A stretch of DNA of 64,000 nucleotides from the NCBI RefSeq assembly GCF_000167355.1, contig NZ_AAEW02000004.1, positions 62,001 through 126,000 on the forward strand, given 5' to 3'. A program made the position numbers and the translations under genes. Position 1 is the stretch's first letter; each line of letters opens with the position of its first letter. This DNA is from Desulfuromonas acetoxidans DSM 684 (GTDB taxonomy: Bacteria; Desulfobacterota; Desulfuromonadia; Desulfuromonadales; Desulfuromonadaceae). The notes beneath the pieces were generated by a model. That model was not told the origin of the DNA. It saw only the letters and a list, made by a program, of their open reading frames with translations, and ran no database searches. Positions 7,359 through 16,644 of this stretch are shown in pieces.

Positions 7359-8870
7359 TCAATCCAATCGTTCCACCGTCACATACAAAAATCCATCGTT
7401 ATTGCCGTACATGCGCTTCAGATCATTGGCAAACGGGCAGAATTCGCCGCTGATCTCAGGGGTGTATTGTGTGCCGGCCTGACCGATGACAAACAGCTCG
7501 TCGTCACTATCGCCAACGGCTCCAATAAGGGCAAACCATTGCGCCTCGGGGAAGCGTCGAAACGGTTCCATCATGGCCACGCCGACATCTTTAAACCAGC
7601 GGATGTCGGGATGGTCTCGGTTCCAGCCATCACCACCGCACTCAATGGAGGCATCGCGCCAGGTGCGCTCTGCGCTCACCGTAAATTGGTAGCACTTGCC
7701 TTTTTCCAACATCAGACCGGTGCGGTTGTAGAGTTGATGGGCAAACACCGGAACCGTGTATGGCGCAGCGACGGTCAGAGGGGTTAGAGGTCGCATGCCC
7801 ACTTCGAGATGATGGGCAAGGTTATCAAAGTCGCTTAGGCTGCCATCGACATTGAGAATGGTGTGGGGACGTCGTAGTCCGACGGGGCGGTATTCGCTAT
7901 CGCCGTAAATGCGCTCGGCCACGGTATAGTGAACCACCGGACGAGGATCGACAACCACCTGATCGTTTTTGATGCGGGTAACGTGACGATCATAGAGGGT
8001 AAACATGGAGATCGGCCACATGCGCGTCTGCTCATGGTTAATGCCGAAGGCATTGGGTTCGATCAGCACATCATCAAGCTGAAGATCCGCTTTATCCTCA
8101 CCATCCGTCAGCGTGTCAAAACGAATCTGGTTAGCGGCCAGCTTCTTCACCCCTAGATCTCTGCATTCCATTTCATCGAGCAGAAATTGCAAGGTGATAT
8201 CGGAAAGTCCATCGCGACGATAGCCACCGCCGACATCAGAATGGGCACCCGCAAACCACACTTCCGTCACCCTGTTTTCATCATTCATCAACGTTGGTTG
8301 AAAGGCTTTGCGACGGTCATTGATGCTGACCAGATGCAGGGCCTGATCGATATTGGGCGCAATGGTGCAGTCTTCAAACAGCACGTCGGAATTCGGCCGC
8401 CGCTCTTCACTGAGATCGGGCATGCCAAAGGAGGCAACGGTATCAAACACACCGAGCAGCGCGATTCTGACCGTGGAAAACTCGGCATCCTGACTGATCA
8501 CCGAACAAAAGCGCCGGGCAATGGCGGCGCCGCGGCTGAAACCGAACACAAACACTTTATCGCCCTGATGATAGTGTTCCCGCAGATCTTCTCTAGCGCT
8601 TGTGATGATCCGCCCAACATCTGTCAGGGCCAGGGCGGCATTGAAAATACGTTTCAGCTTGCGCCCGTAGGTGCCGACACCGGGGTAATACAGACTCAAC
8701 TGATCCTCAAAGTGCTGCTGTCCATCCTGTAAGTCACCGCCAAGCAGCAGGTGGAGTTTCAACACGTTGGTGATGTTATTGTCTTCGGTGCCGCCGCTGG
8801 GTGTTTCCCCCTGGGCAGCATCTTCAACATCGTTACAGGTGCCGTCAAAACAAAAAATCAGATTAGCCAT
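7359..8870 (-). CDS. DUF2235 alpha/beta hydrolase (Tle1-like phospholipase family)
   Basis: The 503-residue product opens MANLIFCFDGTCND, the DUF2235 signature (FxDGTxN). The nucleophile elbow GFSRGAAIARRF is near residue 110, VFDTVASFG follows, and HSDVGGGY supplies the likely catalytic His/Asp region. This family includes type VI secretion phospholipase A effectors (Tle1) and many uncharacterised hydrolases. There is no signal peptide and no VgrG, Hcp or PAAR gene nearby, so a secreted role is not shown. A strong AAGGGGGGA ribosome site precedes ATG 8870. The lipase gene lies 49 nt upstream on the same strand, suggesting a two-gene operon of predicted lipid hydrolases. Confidence 0.85.
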   Translation of the reverse strand: MANLIFCFDGTCNDVEDAAQGETPSGGTEDNNITNVLKLHLLLGGDLQDGQQHFEDQLSLYYPGVGTYGRKLKRIFNAALALTDVGRIITSAREDLREHYHQGDKVFVFGFSRGAAIARRFCSVISQDAEFSTVRIALLGVFDTVASFGMPDLSEERRPNSDVLFEDCTIAPNIDQALHLVSINDRRKAFQPTLMNDENRVTEVWFAGAHSDVGGGYRRDGLSDITLQFLLDEMECRDLGVKKLAANQIRFDTLTDGEDKADLQLDDVLIEPNAFGINHEQTRMWPISMFTLYDRHVTRIKNDQVVVDPRPVVHYTVAERIYGDSEYRPVGLRRPHTILNVDGSLSDFDNLAHHLEVGMRPLTPLTVAAPYTVPVFAHQLYNRTGLMLEKGKCYQFTVSAERTWRDASIECGGDGWNRDHPDIRWFKDVGVAMMEPFRRFPEAQWFALIGAVGDSDDELFVIGQAGTQYTPEISGEFCPFANDLKRMYGNNDGFLYVTVERLD

Positions 8871-8919
8871 AGGTCCCCCCTTGTGTTCACTTCAAAAAAA
8901 ACACTCAATAAAACATCAA

Positions 8920-9975
8920 TTATTGGTTACGGCGCTGGGCATGAGCGAGCAGCTTGGCCGAATAATCACGGATGGCATGATCACTCGCCGCGGCCTTGAA
9001 ACGCGTGGCGATCAATCGGGGAAGCACAATGGAAATCCGCCAGAAAATATTCGGGCTGTTTATCACCTGTAAATCTTTGAAGTCGATCCCTTTGTTGTCT
9101 TTGATATTGGCCGCATCGGAAAGGAACACCAAGGTGCCGTAATGGGTGTAACCGAGAAAGTATTTGCGTAACCACTCGGCAATCTGCAAGGTGCCGTTGA
9201 TGGGAATTAAACGCAGCAGACCAAGAGCAGATGAAAATCCGTAACCAAAAGGCACCTTGGCCACCCCATCCGCGGCATTGACCACCCGGTAAACCGGGGT
9301 CTTGATCCCCTTGAAAAAGTTATCGTCCGCCACCCGCGGACAGCCGTAGGTATAGCAAGCACCGATGGAGTCATTGCACAATAAACGGGTGGCCAGCAAG
9401 GCCAACGCCCCGCCAAGAGAGTGTCCGGTAATATAAAGCGGTATCCCTTGATGATGGGCCAGGGCATCGCTGATCCGCTTCTGCAACGGTTTAAATGCGT
9501 CCTGAAAACCACGGTGCACCCGACCATTACACGCTTCAGCATTGACCAGATCCGCTTTAACATCGGTGAGCACATCCTTGATGTTGGGTTGGGTGCCACG
9601 GAAAGCCAGAATCACCATGCCGGAAAAGTCATCATCGGGCTGCAGCTTCGCCAGCATGGCTTCGGTGCCGTTTTCAGCAAACGACTCAACCAGGTCAAAC
9701 CGGCCTTTTTTCAAAACTTCAACCACACCATTATCCGGGTGAATACCCTGACGGCGCGCCCGACTGATCAGCGCTTCAAGCACCGTGTCTTCTTCGCCTT
9801 TGTCAATGGCGTCACGAATCGCCGGGATCAATGCGGCGCTCGATTCTTCGCAGGGTAGCGGTTCGTACACCAGCCGCGAAATCTCCGCTAGTAGCCAGGC
9901 GGTGCGGTCAGAATACGCCGCGCGTTTAATGGGTGGGGTTTTGATCAGAGCCGTGTCAGAAAAATAGCCGTCCAT
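8920..9975 (-). CDS. Class 3 (Mbeg1/fungal-type) lipase
   Basis: The 351-residue product starts at ATG 9975, chosen for its AAGGAGGGAG ribosome site over an upstream in-frame ATG at 10008. The lipase_3 hallmarks are MVILAFRGTQPNIKDVLTDVKADL (oxyanion strand), VHRGFQDAF, and the nucleophile elbow YITGHSLGGALALLATRLL. YTYGCPRVADDNF carries the following acidic residue, and the histidine is probably in the later GYTHYGTLVF. It is an intracellular-type enzyme with no signal peptide, predicted to hydrolyse acylglycerols or phospholipids. It is transcribed ahead of the DUF2235 hydrolase. From 9976 to 10269 I see no convincing gene. Confidence 0.85.
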   Translation of the reverse strand: MDGYFSDTALIKTPPIKRAAYSDRTAWLLAEISRLVYEPLPCEESSAALIPAIRDAIDKGEEDTVLEALISRARRQGIHPDNGVVEVLKKGRFDLVESFAENGTEAMLAKLQPDDDFSGMVILAFRGTQPNIKDVLTDVKADLVNAEACNGRVHRGFQDAFKPLQKRISDALAHHQGIPLYITGHSLGGALALLATRLLCNDSIGACYTYGCPRVADDNFFKGIKTPVYRVVNAADGVAKVPFGYGFSSALGLLRLIPINGTLQIAEWLRKYFLGYTHYGTLVFLSDAANIKDNKGIDFKDLQVINSPNIFWRISIVLPRLIATRFKAAASDHAIRDYSAKLLAHAQRRNQ

Positions 9976-10269
9976 TGTCTCTCCCTCCTTGTTTGGCATC
10001 AGATACATAACAATTTAAAATGAATTTTTACCAATACAAAACATACCGGGCAGGACGGAGAGTGCAAGGGGATTAGACAAAAATCCATACGGTTTTTTCA
10101 CGCCATACGCAAGAGTTGGCTTTTGGTGTTAAGAAGAAACAGTTTTGACCTGACCAGGGGGAAGTGACTCAAAACGAGGAAAGATGTAGGTAAGAATGTA
10201 GCAGGGATATACAAAGAGGGGTATTTAAGATAGTGAGCGATTTTTTGATGCTGACAGCGGCAAAGAGAG

Positions 10270-11457
10270 TTATAGGCTATTATTCTGAATGTCATCTTTG
10301 ATTTTAGAGTCTATTGGCCCAGCCCTTCGTGCCCCCCCTGTTAAACTGTTAAAAAACGATCTTGAGTCCTCGCGAACGGAAAAGACTGTGAAGAACGGGG
10401 GAATGTCCCTAGTTTCGCACAGTTTGTAGATATCAGCAATTTGAGAATTGCCTTCGTCATCATCATCATAAAAGATCAGTCCGCCGCTACGGCGGGGCAG
10501 TTCATAGTCGGGATAGAGCCCTCCTTGAAATTCAACACCCTCGCCACACCAACTGAAAACAATCGCGGTAGGATAAACCTGCCAATCTTCATCACTGATG
10601 GCGTAGGTGCCGGCGTAGTCACCGTCCTGAATAACGATGCTATGGGCGACAGTGTCGATGGTCATGCCGGGGCCTGTGGCCTCAGTAAACGATTCCGTGG
10701 TGGTGCAGGTGTAAAAGGTCGGCTCGGACTGCTCGATGTCAATCAAAGCTGCCGGGGTATCGCCGTACCAGACCACAGCGCGTTGCAGAGTGCCATCACT
10801 GTCGGTTTCAGCGAGCAGACGGCCCTGGAGGTCGTAGTGGTAGTGGGTGATGACACCGTCATTATCTTTGACCACGCGAAGGCTGTTGCCGTCGTAGAGA
10901 TAGTCGCTGACCGTGCCGCTATTGCTGAGAGATTTCAGACGATCACTCTGGTTGTAGGTCAACTGCAGATCATCGAATAGCGGCGTGGACAGTTGCAGGC
11001 TGTTGCCCTGGATGTCGTAGAGACGGCTTTCAGCGTTGGCACCGCTGACGGCAAGCAGCTGATTGCTGTCCGTGGCCAGGGTGGACGTGTCGATCTCGCC
11101 ATCCTCATTGAGGGTGAGGCGGTTGCCGACCGGGTCGTAGCTGTAGGTGCGTAGGATGTCGTCTTTGTCGGCGGAGATCAATTGTCCGGTAACATCGTAT
11201 TGATAGATGTCCTGACCGGTGGTCGGTACGGTACGTGTCAGGGCGGTGAGCTGACCGGCGCCGTCTCGGGTGTATGCTTCCGCCAGATGCGAAGACAGGG
11301 TCAGACTTTGCAGCAAACCGCCGCCATCGTAGCCGGCGCTGGCGAACAAACCGTTGCCATGCTGCCATTGGACGGGGCGGCCATGGGTATCGTAGCTGTA
11401 AATGCGGGCAGTGTCGTAAATTACGCAAGTTTTTACTCCTAGCTTCTCCCTATGAGC
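10270..11457 (-). pseudogene. RHS/YD-repeat core fragment, truncated at both ends
   Basis: An open stretch with no good start codon near its beginning (first ATG at 11349) matches the YD-repeat core of the full rhs gene, from YSYDTHGRPVQWQHGNGL to EGNSQIADIYKL. At 10397-10412 it breaks into unrelated residues (RDIPPFFTVFSV and onward) exactly where a TAGGGACATTCCCCC motif starts. The RHS-associated core end and any toxin tip are missing. It is the distal remnant of the rhs locus and probably not expressed as a functional protein. Confidence 0.85.
10397..10412 (-). repeat. REP-like GGGACATTCCCCC motif at rhs breakpoint
   Basis: On the minus strand the sequence reads CTAGGGACATTCCCCC. It resembles the element at 3960-3980 and marks the point where the rhs fragment loses similarity to its paralogues. 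Confidence 0.5.
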
Positions 11458-11484
11458 CTGTCACATAATTTTGCCCCCCCCAAC

Positions 11485-12108
11485 TCAAAGACTAGCTCTA
11501 AAGAGTGCATCTAAAGACATCATTTCATCATAGCCCCTTCTCCTTTCTTTTGATTGCAAAATTACGCTTCTGGCTTCTTTATCTCTTGGTGAGGGATAAA
11601 AGTTTTGATATGTTCCAGCTTTATTTAAATAATTAACTTCTTCTCCTGTCAGCAAAAACAAGGATCTTGCTGCGTAATATCTATTTTTAGATTGTTTTTT
11701 ATTCAATATTTTTTCCAGAAAAGGGATAACCTTATCGTCTCCAATTAGCCCGATACTTGTTATTATGCTAATATTTTTATACCTAAGCTTTTCCTTCTCC
11801 TGATTTTTAATATATATATTCATAAGCAAGGGTATTGCTCTATCATCACCAACGACACCAAGAACCCTTATAAAAACATCCTCTACAAACCCATATTTAT
11901 CGTCGAGTACTAATTTATTTACCTCATTAAAAACCTTATTACGATTATCTTCCAAATATATCCTAGAAATTAAATATCCACCAAAAGAAGAATTACTTCC
12001 TAAAATCTCTGAAGAGACGCACAAAAACTTAATACTATTAATTGCAAAACAATAAAGAATAAAAAATGCTACAAATATTATTATGAAATATAATATTTTC
12101 TTCTTCAT
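11485..12108 (-). CDS. Membrane-anchored HEAT-repeat-like protein, candidate immunity protein 4
   Basis: The 207-residue product has one N-terminal membrane helix (ILYFIIIFVAFFILYCFAI) and then helical repeats: FVEDVFIRVLGVVGDDRAIPLLMNIY and IGLIGDDKVIPFLEKILNKK, followed by YYAARSLFLLTGEEV. The spacing resembles HEAT/PBS-lyase repeats. The gene is strongly AT-rich compared with the RHS core around it. It starts 6 nt after the end of a broken RHS tip, the position of an immunity gene in rhs loci. The immunity role is inferred from position only. HEAT-like folds do occur among immunity proteins of polymorphic toxins. Confidence 0.6.
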   Translation of the reverse strand: MKKKILYFIIIFVAFFILYCFAINSIKFLCVSSEILGSNSSFGGYLISRIYLEDNRNKVFNEVNKLVLDDKYGFVEDVFIRVLGVVGDDRAIPLLMNIYIKNQEKEKLRYKNISIITSIGLIGDDKVIPFLEKILNKKQSKNRYYAARSLFLLTGEEVNYLNKAGTYQNFYPSPRDKEARSVILQSKERRRGYDEMMSLDALFRASL

Positions 12109-12114
12109 ATTTTT

Positions 12115-12654
12115 TTATTTTCCAAAACCTATATTTTTATTCTCTGACCAAATATTCATAATAATTTTCTCTTGAAATATATTTCCTTCTGTTTCAAAAA
12201 GAAATTCCTTTGTTACTTTCCCAGTGCAATCATCTGTACATTCTTCATAATACCTGATCATTTTTCCCATATCTGCATACTCTTTATAGATAATTTTATA
12301 TGTACCATGCCCCTCTGGCCAGTCTGGGAACAAATCAATTGAAGGCTTACTTGATAAATAGGCCTGTTTGAGAGCAAAGGCCAGTCGGGTTACGACAGCG
12401 CGTGTCATCCCATCTGTTTCAGAATCAACTCTAAAATTTGTGAAATATGCCCCCCCCTAGATCCCAAACGATTTTGCATTCTAGCCCAAAGGGGTCAATA
12501 TAATTAACTGGCCGATTTTTAACATATCTGTAGCAATTAACATCTCCCCCATCCAACCCAATCGGATCCAAGGTAATATACCGCCCAGACCGTGGCTCAT
12601 AGTAGCGATGCCAATTGTAATGCAGACTGGATTCCGCGTCAAAGTACTGCCCGT
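12115..12654 (-). pseudogene. Orphan RHS C-terminal tip 4 (frameshifted at a G8 run)
   Basis: The stretch begins inside the RHS core end ([44 protein letters not shown]) with no start codon. After [11 protein letters not shown] a run of eight G (rc of 12450-12457) throws it into an early stop. Removing one G lets it read on through [25 protein letters not shown] into the open frame ending NIWSENKNIGFGK at 12115. The restored tip would have about 120 residues with no family I recognise. The 5' junction carries the palindrome at 12663-12686. The downstream HEAT-like gene is its likely partner. Confidence 0.7.
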
Positions 12655-12662
12655 CACGATTC

Positions 12663-12686
12663 CGGGGACAGTATATGCTGTCCCCG
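12663..12686. repeat. REP-like palindrome GGGGACAG...CTGTCCCC
   Basis: CGGGGACAG and CTGTCCCCG face each other over a 6-nt loop. It lies between candidate immunity gene 3 and the start of RHS fragment 4, replacing the expected core sequence before QYFDAES. The GGGGACA core recalls the motifs at 3960 and 10397. Confidence 0.65.
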
Positions 12687-12708
12687 AAATCTCCATTTTA
12701 TTTTTTTC

Positions 12709-13029
12709 TTAGTCGTAATTAACCGTCTTTGAAATTGACCCATCATTGTTATAAAAAGTCCAAATTCCGACTTTTTTCCCATTGAAGAACTGTCCGTCAA
12801 TTCTTTTGATATCACCTTCCCAAACTGAATATTTTCCATGATTTTTCTTACATGCCTTTACCCAACCACGTTCTCCCCATGGTGAGTATTCAACATGCGC
12901 ATTGTCAGGACACTCTATTTTTTCAGAATGCATCTTATGAGACTGCTTTTTTCTTATTGTTGTCTCAGAATCACAGGACGTTAAAAAGAGCAGAATCATG
13001 CAACTTATTATTTTTTTATTCGAGAACAT
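12709..13029 (-). CDS. MORN-repeat-like lipoprotein, candidate immunity protein 3
   Basis: The 106-residue product has a lipoprotein signal (CMILLFLTSC, acylated Cys near residue 19), then a short linker and GKYSVWEGDIKRIDGQFFNG followed by KKVGIWTFYNNDGSISK, the GxxxxGxW-Y-xDG pattern of MORN/YwqK-type repeats. It starts 5 nt after the stop of RHS tip 3 and is AT-rich. A periplasmic, membrane-tethered location would suit protection against a toxin that acts in the envelope. Immunity is inferred from position; the repeat type is seen in many small antitoxin-like lipoproteins. Confidence 0.65.
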   Translation of the reverse strand: MFSNKKIISCMILLFLTSCDSETTIRKKQSHKMHSEKIECPDNAHVEYSPWGERGWVKACKKNHGKYSVWEGDIKRIDGQFFNGKKVGIWTFYNNDGSISKTVNYD

Positions 13030-13034
13030 TCTTC

Positions 13035-14497
13035 TTATTTCGTTTTCTTTTTAGAGCACTTGTTGATTACTTCATTAGCAAAGGTTTGGCAATTATTGGT
13101 TGGCCCCCAAAAACCAAGACTGCGACCAATTTCTAATTCATTATTTACACATTCTTCATCGGCATGGGGATAGTACTCACAACTTGAATTATCAGCATCA
13201 TATTGGCCCGTATGGTCAACCACTTGAACAGGCACTCCAGGCAAGTCTGAATTTCCATTTTGCCCAGGGATTTCGCCTGCGGCAGCCCCCATCCCAGCTT
13301 CTTTTGTGTCAGTCATTATCCACTCATGATTCACCATATTGAAAGGGAACGGTAAATTCGCTGGGCGTCCGCAAACATAAACCTCTAAGCCAGATGGATC
13401 AATCCCGTTGAATGGGCCATTTCCCACATAAGCATACATATTAACATCCCCTCCATCCAACCCAATCGGATCCAAGGTAATATACCGCCCAGACCGTGGT
13501 TCATAGTAGCGATGCCAATTGTAATGCAGACCGGATTCCGCGTCAAAGTACTGGCCGGGGAAGCGCAGGTTGCACACGACATCGGTGCCGTCGCCGTCGA
13601 CATCGCTGTTGATTGTGGCTTGACCGAAGGGGCATACTGTGCGGACCAGACGGCCGTGCCTGTGGCGTCGGTGAGCAGCACCGGAGCGCCAATCTGGTCG
13701 GTGTGGACCTGGTACCGGGTGGCGATGGTGCTGCTGCCGCCTTCACTCTGTTTCCACACTTTATAGATATCAGCAATTTGAGAATTGCCTTCGTCATCAT
13801 CCTCATAAAAGATCAGTCCGCCGCTACGGCGGGGCAGTTCATAGTCGGGATAGAGCCCTCCTTGAAATTCAACACCCCCGCCACGCCAACTGAAAACAAT
13901 CGCGGTAGGATAAACCTGCCAATCTTCATCACTGATGGCGTAGGTGCCGGCGTAGTCACCGTCCTGGATAACGATGCTATGGGCGGCGGTGTCAATGGTC
14001 ATGCCGGGGCCTACGGCGTCAGTAAACGATTCCGTGGTGGTGCAGGTGTAAAAGGTCGGCTCGGACTGCTCGATGTCAATCAAAGCGGCCGGGGTATCGC
14101 CATACCAGACCACAGCGCGTTGCAGAGTGCCATCACTGTCGGTTTCAGCGAGCAGGCGGCCCTGGAGGTCGTAGTGGTAGTGGGTGATGACACCGTCATT
14201 ATCTTTGACCACGCGAAGGCTGTTGCCGTCGTAGAGATAGTCGCTGACCGTACCGCTGTTGCTGAGGGTTTTCAGACGACCACTCTGGTTGTAGGTCAAC
14301 TGCAGATCATCGAATAGCGGCGTGGACAGTTGTAAACTGTTGCCCTGGATGTCGTAAAGGCGGCTTTCGGCATTGACCCCGCTGACGGCGAGCAGCTGAT
14401 TGCTGTCCGTGGCCAGGGTGGACGTGTCGATCTCGCCATCTTCATTGAATGTCAGGCGGTTGCCGACCGGGTCGTAGCTGTAGGTGCGCAGGATGCT
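13035..14497 (-). pseudogene. Orphan RHS core end with tip 3 (permuted NlpC/P60-like), frameshifted
   Basis: The core copy starts at ILRTYSYDPVGNRL (junction at 14497) and runs to WSAQYAP. A C4 run at 13629-13632, where an in-frame sibling has C5, shifts the frame there. The intact remainder, 13577-13035, reads [16 protein letters not shown], then the RHS end and a ~135-residue tip. The tip has NHEWIMTD near its start and [17 protein letters not shown] at its end. A histidine early and an NC-x-x-F motif late is the order expected for permuted NlpC/P60 (LRAT/YiiX-like) papain folds, suggesting a peptidase or acyl hydrolase toxin. This is inference. It is followed 5 nt later by the MORN-like lipoprotein. 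Confidence 0.7.
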
Positions 14498-14546
14498 AGT
14501 TTTGCTTTTTAATTCTAGAGACCTATTTTTCTGCCAAGCCTTATGT

Positions 14547-15002
14547 TCATCTCCAAATTGCAACTTGCATAATTAAGCCAATAGTAAGAAAGCAGAATAA
14601 AATGAATATTGAATTTTTTAAACTTTTATATTTTACAATCTCACCAGTTGAAAGGTATTGAAAATTTAAAAAAGGTAAATATGAATAAAACAACATAGAT
14701 AATTTTATTATTAAAAAAATCGTACTTCTATTAAAGAACAACCAAATAACAGATATAGGAAATAACATCTCGATATATTTGTTAAGATCGATACTTAATA
14801 ATACGAACTTAAAAATAACTAAAATAGTTACAGCTGGAGCAATTGAAAATAATATAAATCTCACAAAATAATTATCAAACAAAAAATAACCAATAGGATC
14901 ACTTCTAATTTTTTTATAAACACAACTTAGATCTTCTGTGCATATATTTGTGGAGCTTTTGCTATGAAAAGAGTCGATTTCTTTAAAATTCACGTCATTC
15001 AT
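14547..15002 (-). CDS. Membrane protein, candidate immunity protein 2
   Basis: ATG 15002 lies one base after the TAA of RHS tip 2 (TAATATG), so translation is probably coupled. The 151-residue product has an N-terminal soluble part of about 45 residues with two cysteines and then four hydrophobic segments (FVRFILFSIAPAVTILVIFKFVLL; MLFPISVIWLFF; FLIIKLSMLFYSYLPF; SIFILFCFLTIGLIMQV). Base composition is very AT-rich against the GC-rich core. Many rhs immunity proteins for membrane-acting toxins are polytopic like this. A longer upstream frame overlapping the tip is unlikely. Confidence 0.65.
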   Translation of the reverse strand: MNDVNFKEIDSFHSKSSTNICTEDLSCVYKKIRSDPIGYFLFDNYFVRFILFSIAPAVTILVIFKFVLLSIDLNKYIEMLFPISVIWLFFNRSTIFLIIKLSMLFYSYLPFLNFQYLSTGEIVKYKSLKNSIFILFCFLTIGLIMQVAIWR

Positions 15003-15003
15003 A

Positions 15004-16239
15004 TTAGTGGGTTCCCCAAACTGCTCCCGGGGCAGCAGAGCTTGTTTCCGAGCATGGGCAGCCATTATCATCAACATCAGACACAAGGAAACATATTAAC
15101 CTCGCACTCACCCCAACGGGTACACCAAAAATAGTTGGAACCCCATAGGATACCCCGACATTAAGAGACATGTTAGGCTTGGACCACCCTTTTTCACCAT
15201 ATATGCTAAACGGTTCCGTTGAGATTGATCCATACTTCCCCAAACCTCCAGTAATAGTCACTGGGCTAGTGTTTGCAGAAGACACTATAGGTGCCCCTCC
15301 CCCAATGCCAACAAGGTCAGTGGTCAAAGACCAGCAAAAATAAGTACACCCCCTATCATCTTCCACCCTGCTGAAGTCATTCAAAGCAATTGCAAACCCA
15401 ACTGAATTTGCAGCGCATTCTTTAAATTTATCTTGCTCCCAATAATTTCTTGGCCCGCCACTAATCAGCCCCCAAGGATCTCTATAGTTGCTCGGGTTAT
15501 TTTCAACATAAGCATAAAGATTAATCCCGCCATCCAAGCCAATCGGATCCAAGGTAATATACCGCCCAGACCGTGGCTCATAGTAGCGATGCCAATTGTA
15601 ATGCAGACCGGATTCCGCGTCAAAGTACTGGCCGGGGAAGCGCAGGTTGCACACGACCTCAGTGCCGTCGCCGTCGACATCGCTGTTGATTGTGGCCTGA
15701 CCGAAGGGGGCATACTGTGCGGACCAGACGGCCGTGCCTGTGGCGTCGGTGAGCAAAATCGGGGCGCCAATCTGGTCGGTGTGGACCTGGTACGGGGTGG
15801 CGATGGTGCTGCCGCCGCTTTCACTTTCTTTCCACAGCTTATATAAATCGGCGATCTCGAAGTTACCTTCGTCGTTCTTTTGATAAATGACCAAGCCGCC
15901 GCTGCGTGTGGGCAGTTCATAGTAGGGAGAGAACGAGCCTTGTAATTGGAACGTCTCGCCACTCCAGCTAAACACAACACCTGACGGGTAGACCAGCCAG
16001 TTTTCATCACTGATGGCGTAGGTGCCGGCATAGTCGCCATCCTGGATGATGACGCTGTGGGCAGCAGTATCGATAGCCATACCGGGCCCCGTGTCGCCGG
16101 TGAGGGATTCCGTGGTGGTGCAGGTGAAGAAGGTCGGCTCGGACTGCTCGATGTCAATGAGAGCTGCCGAGGTATCGCCATACCAGACCACGGCACGACG
16201 TAAGGTACCGTCACTGTCGGTTTCAGTGAGCAAACGGCC
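15004..16239 (-). CDS. Orphan RHS core end with tip 2
   Basis: The frame begins just past the stop of candidate immunity gene 1, in the middle of the RHS core (LLTETDSDGTLRRAVVWYGD). The only start is a TTG at 16231-16233, so expression depends on coupling to the gene before or on recombination into the main gene. The core end is intact ([50 protein letters not shown]). A ~160-residue tip follows after NYRDPWGL. The tip has cysteines (KECAANS, GCTYFCW, ICFLV, GCPCSET) and glycine-rich strands. I recognise no toxin family. Candidate immunity gene 2 follows one base later. Confidence 0.65.
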   Translation of the reverse strand, partial: GRLLTETDSDGTLRRAVVWYGDTSAALIDIEQSEPTFFTCTTTESLTGDTGPGMAIDTAAHSVIIQDGDYAGTYAISDENWLVYPSGVVFSWSGETFQLQGSFSPYYELPTRSGGLVIYQKNDEGNFEIADLYKLWKESESGGSTIATPYQVHTDQIGAPILLTDATGTAVWSAQYAPFGQATINSDVDGDGTEVVCNLRFPGQYFDAESGLHYNWHRYYEPRSGRYITLDPIGLDGGINLYAYVENNPSNYRDPWGLISGGPRNYWEQDKFKECAANSVGFAIALNDFSRVEDDRGCTYFCWSLTTDLVGIGGGAPIVSSANTSPVTITGGLGKYGSISTEPFSIYGEKGWSKPNMSLNVGVSYGVPTIFGVPVGVSARLICFLVSDVDDNGCPCSETSSAAPGAVWGTH

Positions 16240-16644
16240 CTACGCTTTACCTATTTTCAACTTTAAGAGAGAACATACACAACCAAGAAATGCCAAGCCA
16301 ACTAATAACTGTAAAATATTTTCTAAATTAAAGATTATCTCTGTTGGCTTAACATCTAATACAAAGAATATGATTATCCAACTAACAATTTTCAATATAA
16401 ATAGCAAGAAAAACAAAAAACAATTCCAGATCAATGCGATCCTGCGAAAAGCAAACGGATTAACAAATAATCCAACTATCAATATTAAAGTAAACAATAT
16501 AATTGAAATAATTATATATATTTTTATTCCATATTGACTTGCCAAGTATATATTTTCGCGAACAAGAAAGTTTACTCCCGCATAACAAACAAATAAATAT
16601 AGAAAAATATTAATTATTATGGATGTTTTAAATTTTCCCCTCAT
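16240..16644 (-). CDS. Four-helix membrane protein, candidate immunity protein 1
   Basis: The 134-residue protein is made almost wholly of four hydrophobic helices (IIINIFLYLFVCYAGVNFL; IYIIISIILFTLILIVGLFV; WNCFLFFLLFILKIVSWIIIF; ILQLLVGLAFLGCVCSLL). Its ATG overlaps the TGA of the full-length rhs gene (ATGA), a sign of translational coupling. It is AT-rich. Position and topology fit an immunity protein against a membrane-active RHS tip. That tip carries a hydrophobic helix of its own, so a pore-forming or membrane-docking toxin is possible but not shown. Confidence 0.65.
   Translation of the reverse strand: MRGKFKTSIIINIFLYLFVCYAGVNFLVRENIYLASQYGIKIYIIISIILFTLILIVGLFVNPFAFRRIALIWNCFLFFLLFILKIVSWIIIFFVLDVKPTEIIFNLENILQLLVGLAFLGCVCSLLKLKIGKA

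Noticed and set aside
10098-10295. 65-residue minus-strand frame next to the rhs fragment
   Set aside because: No ribosome site, no recognisable features, and it overlaps the end of the fragment.
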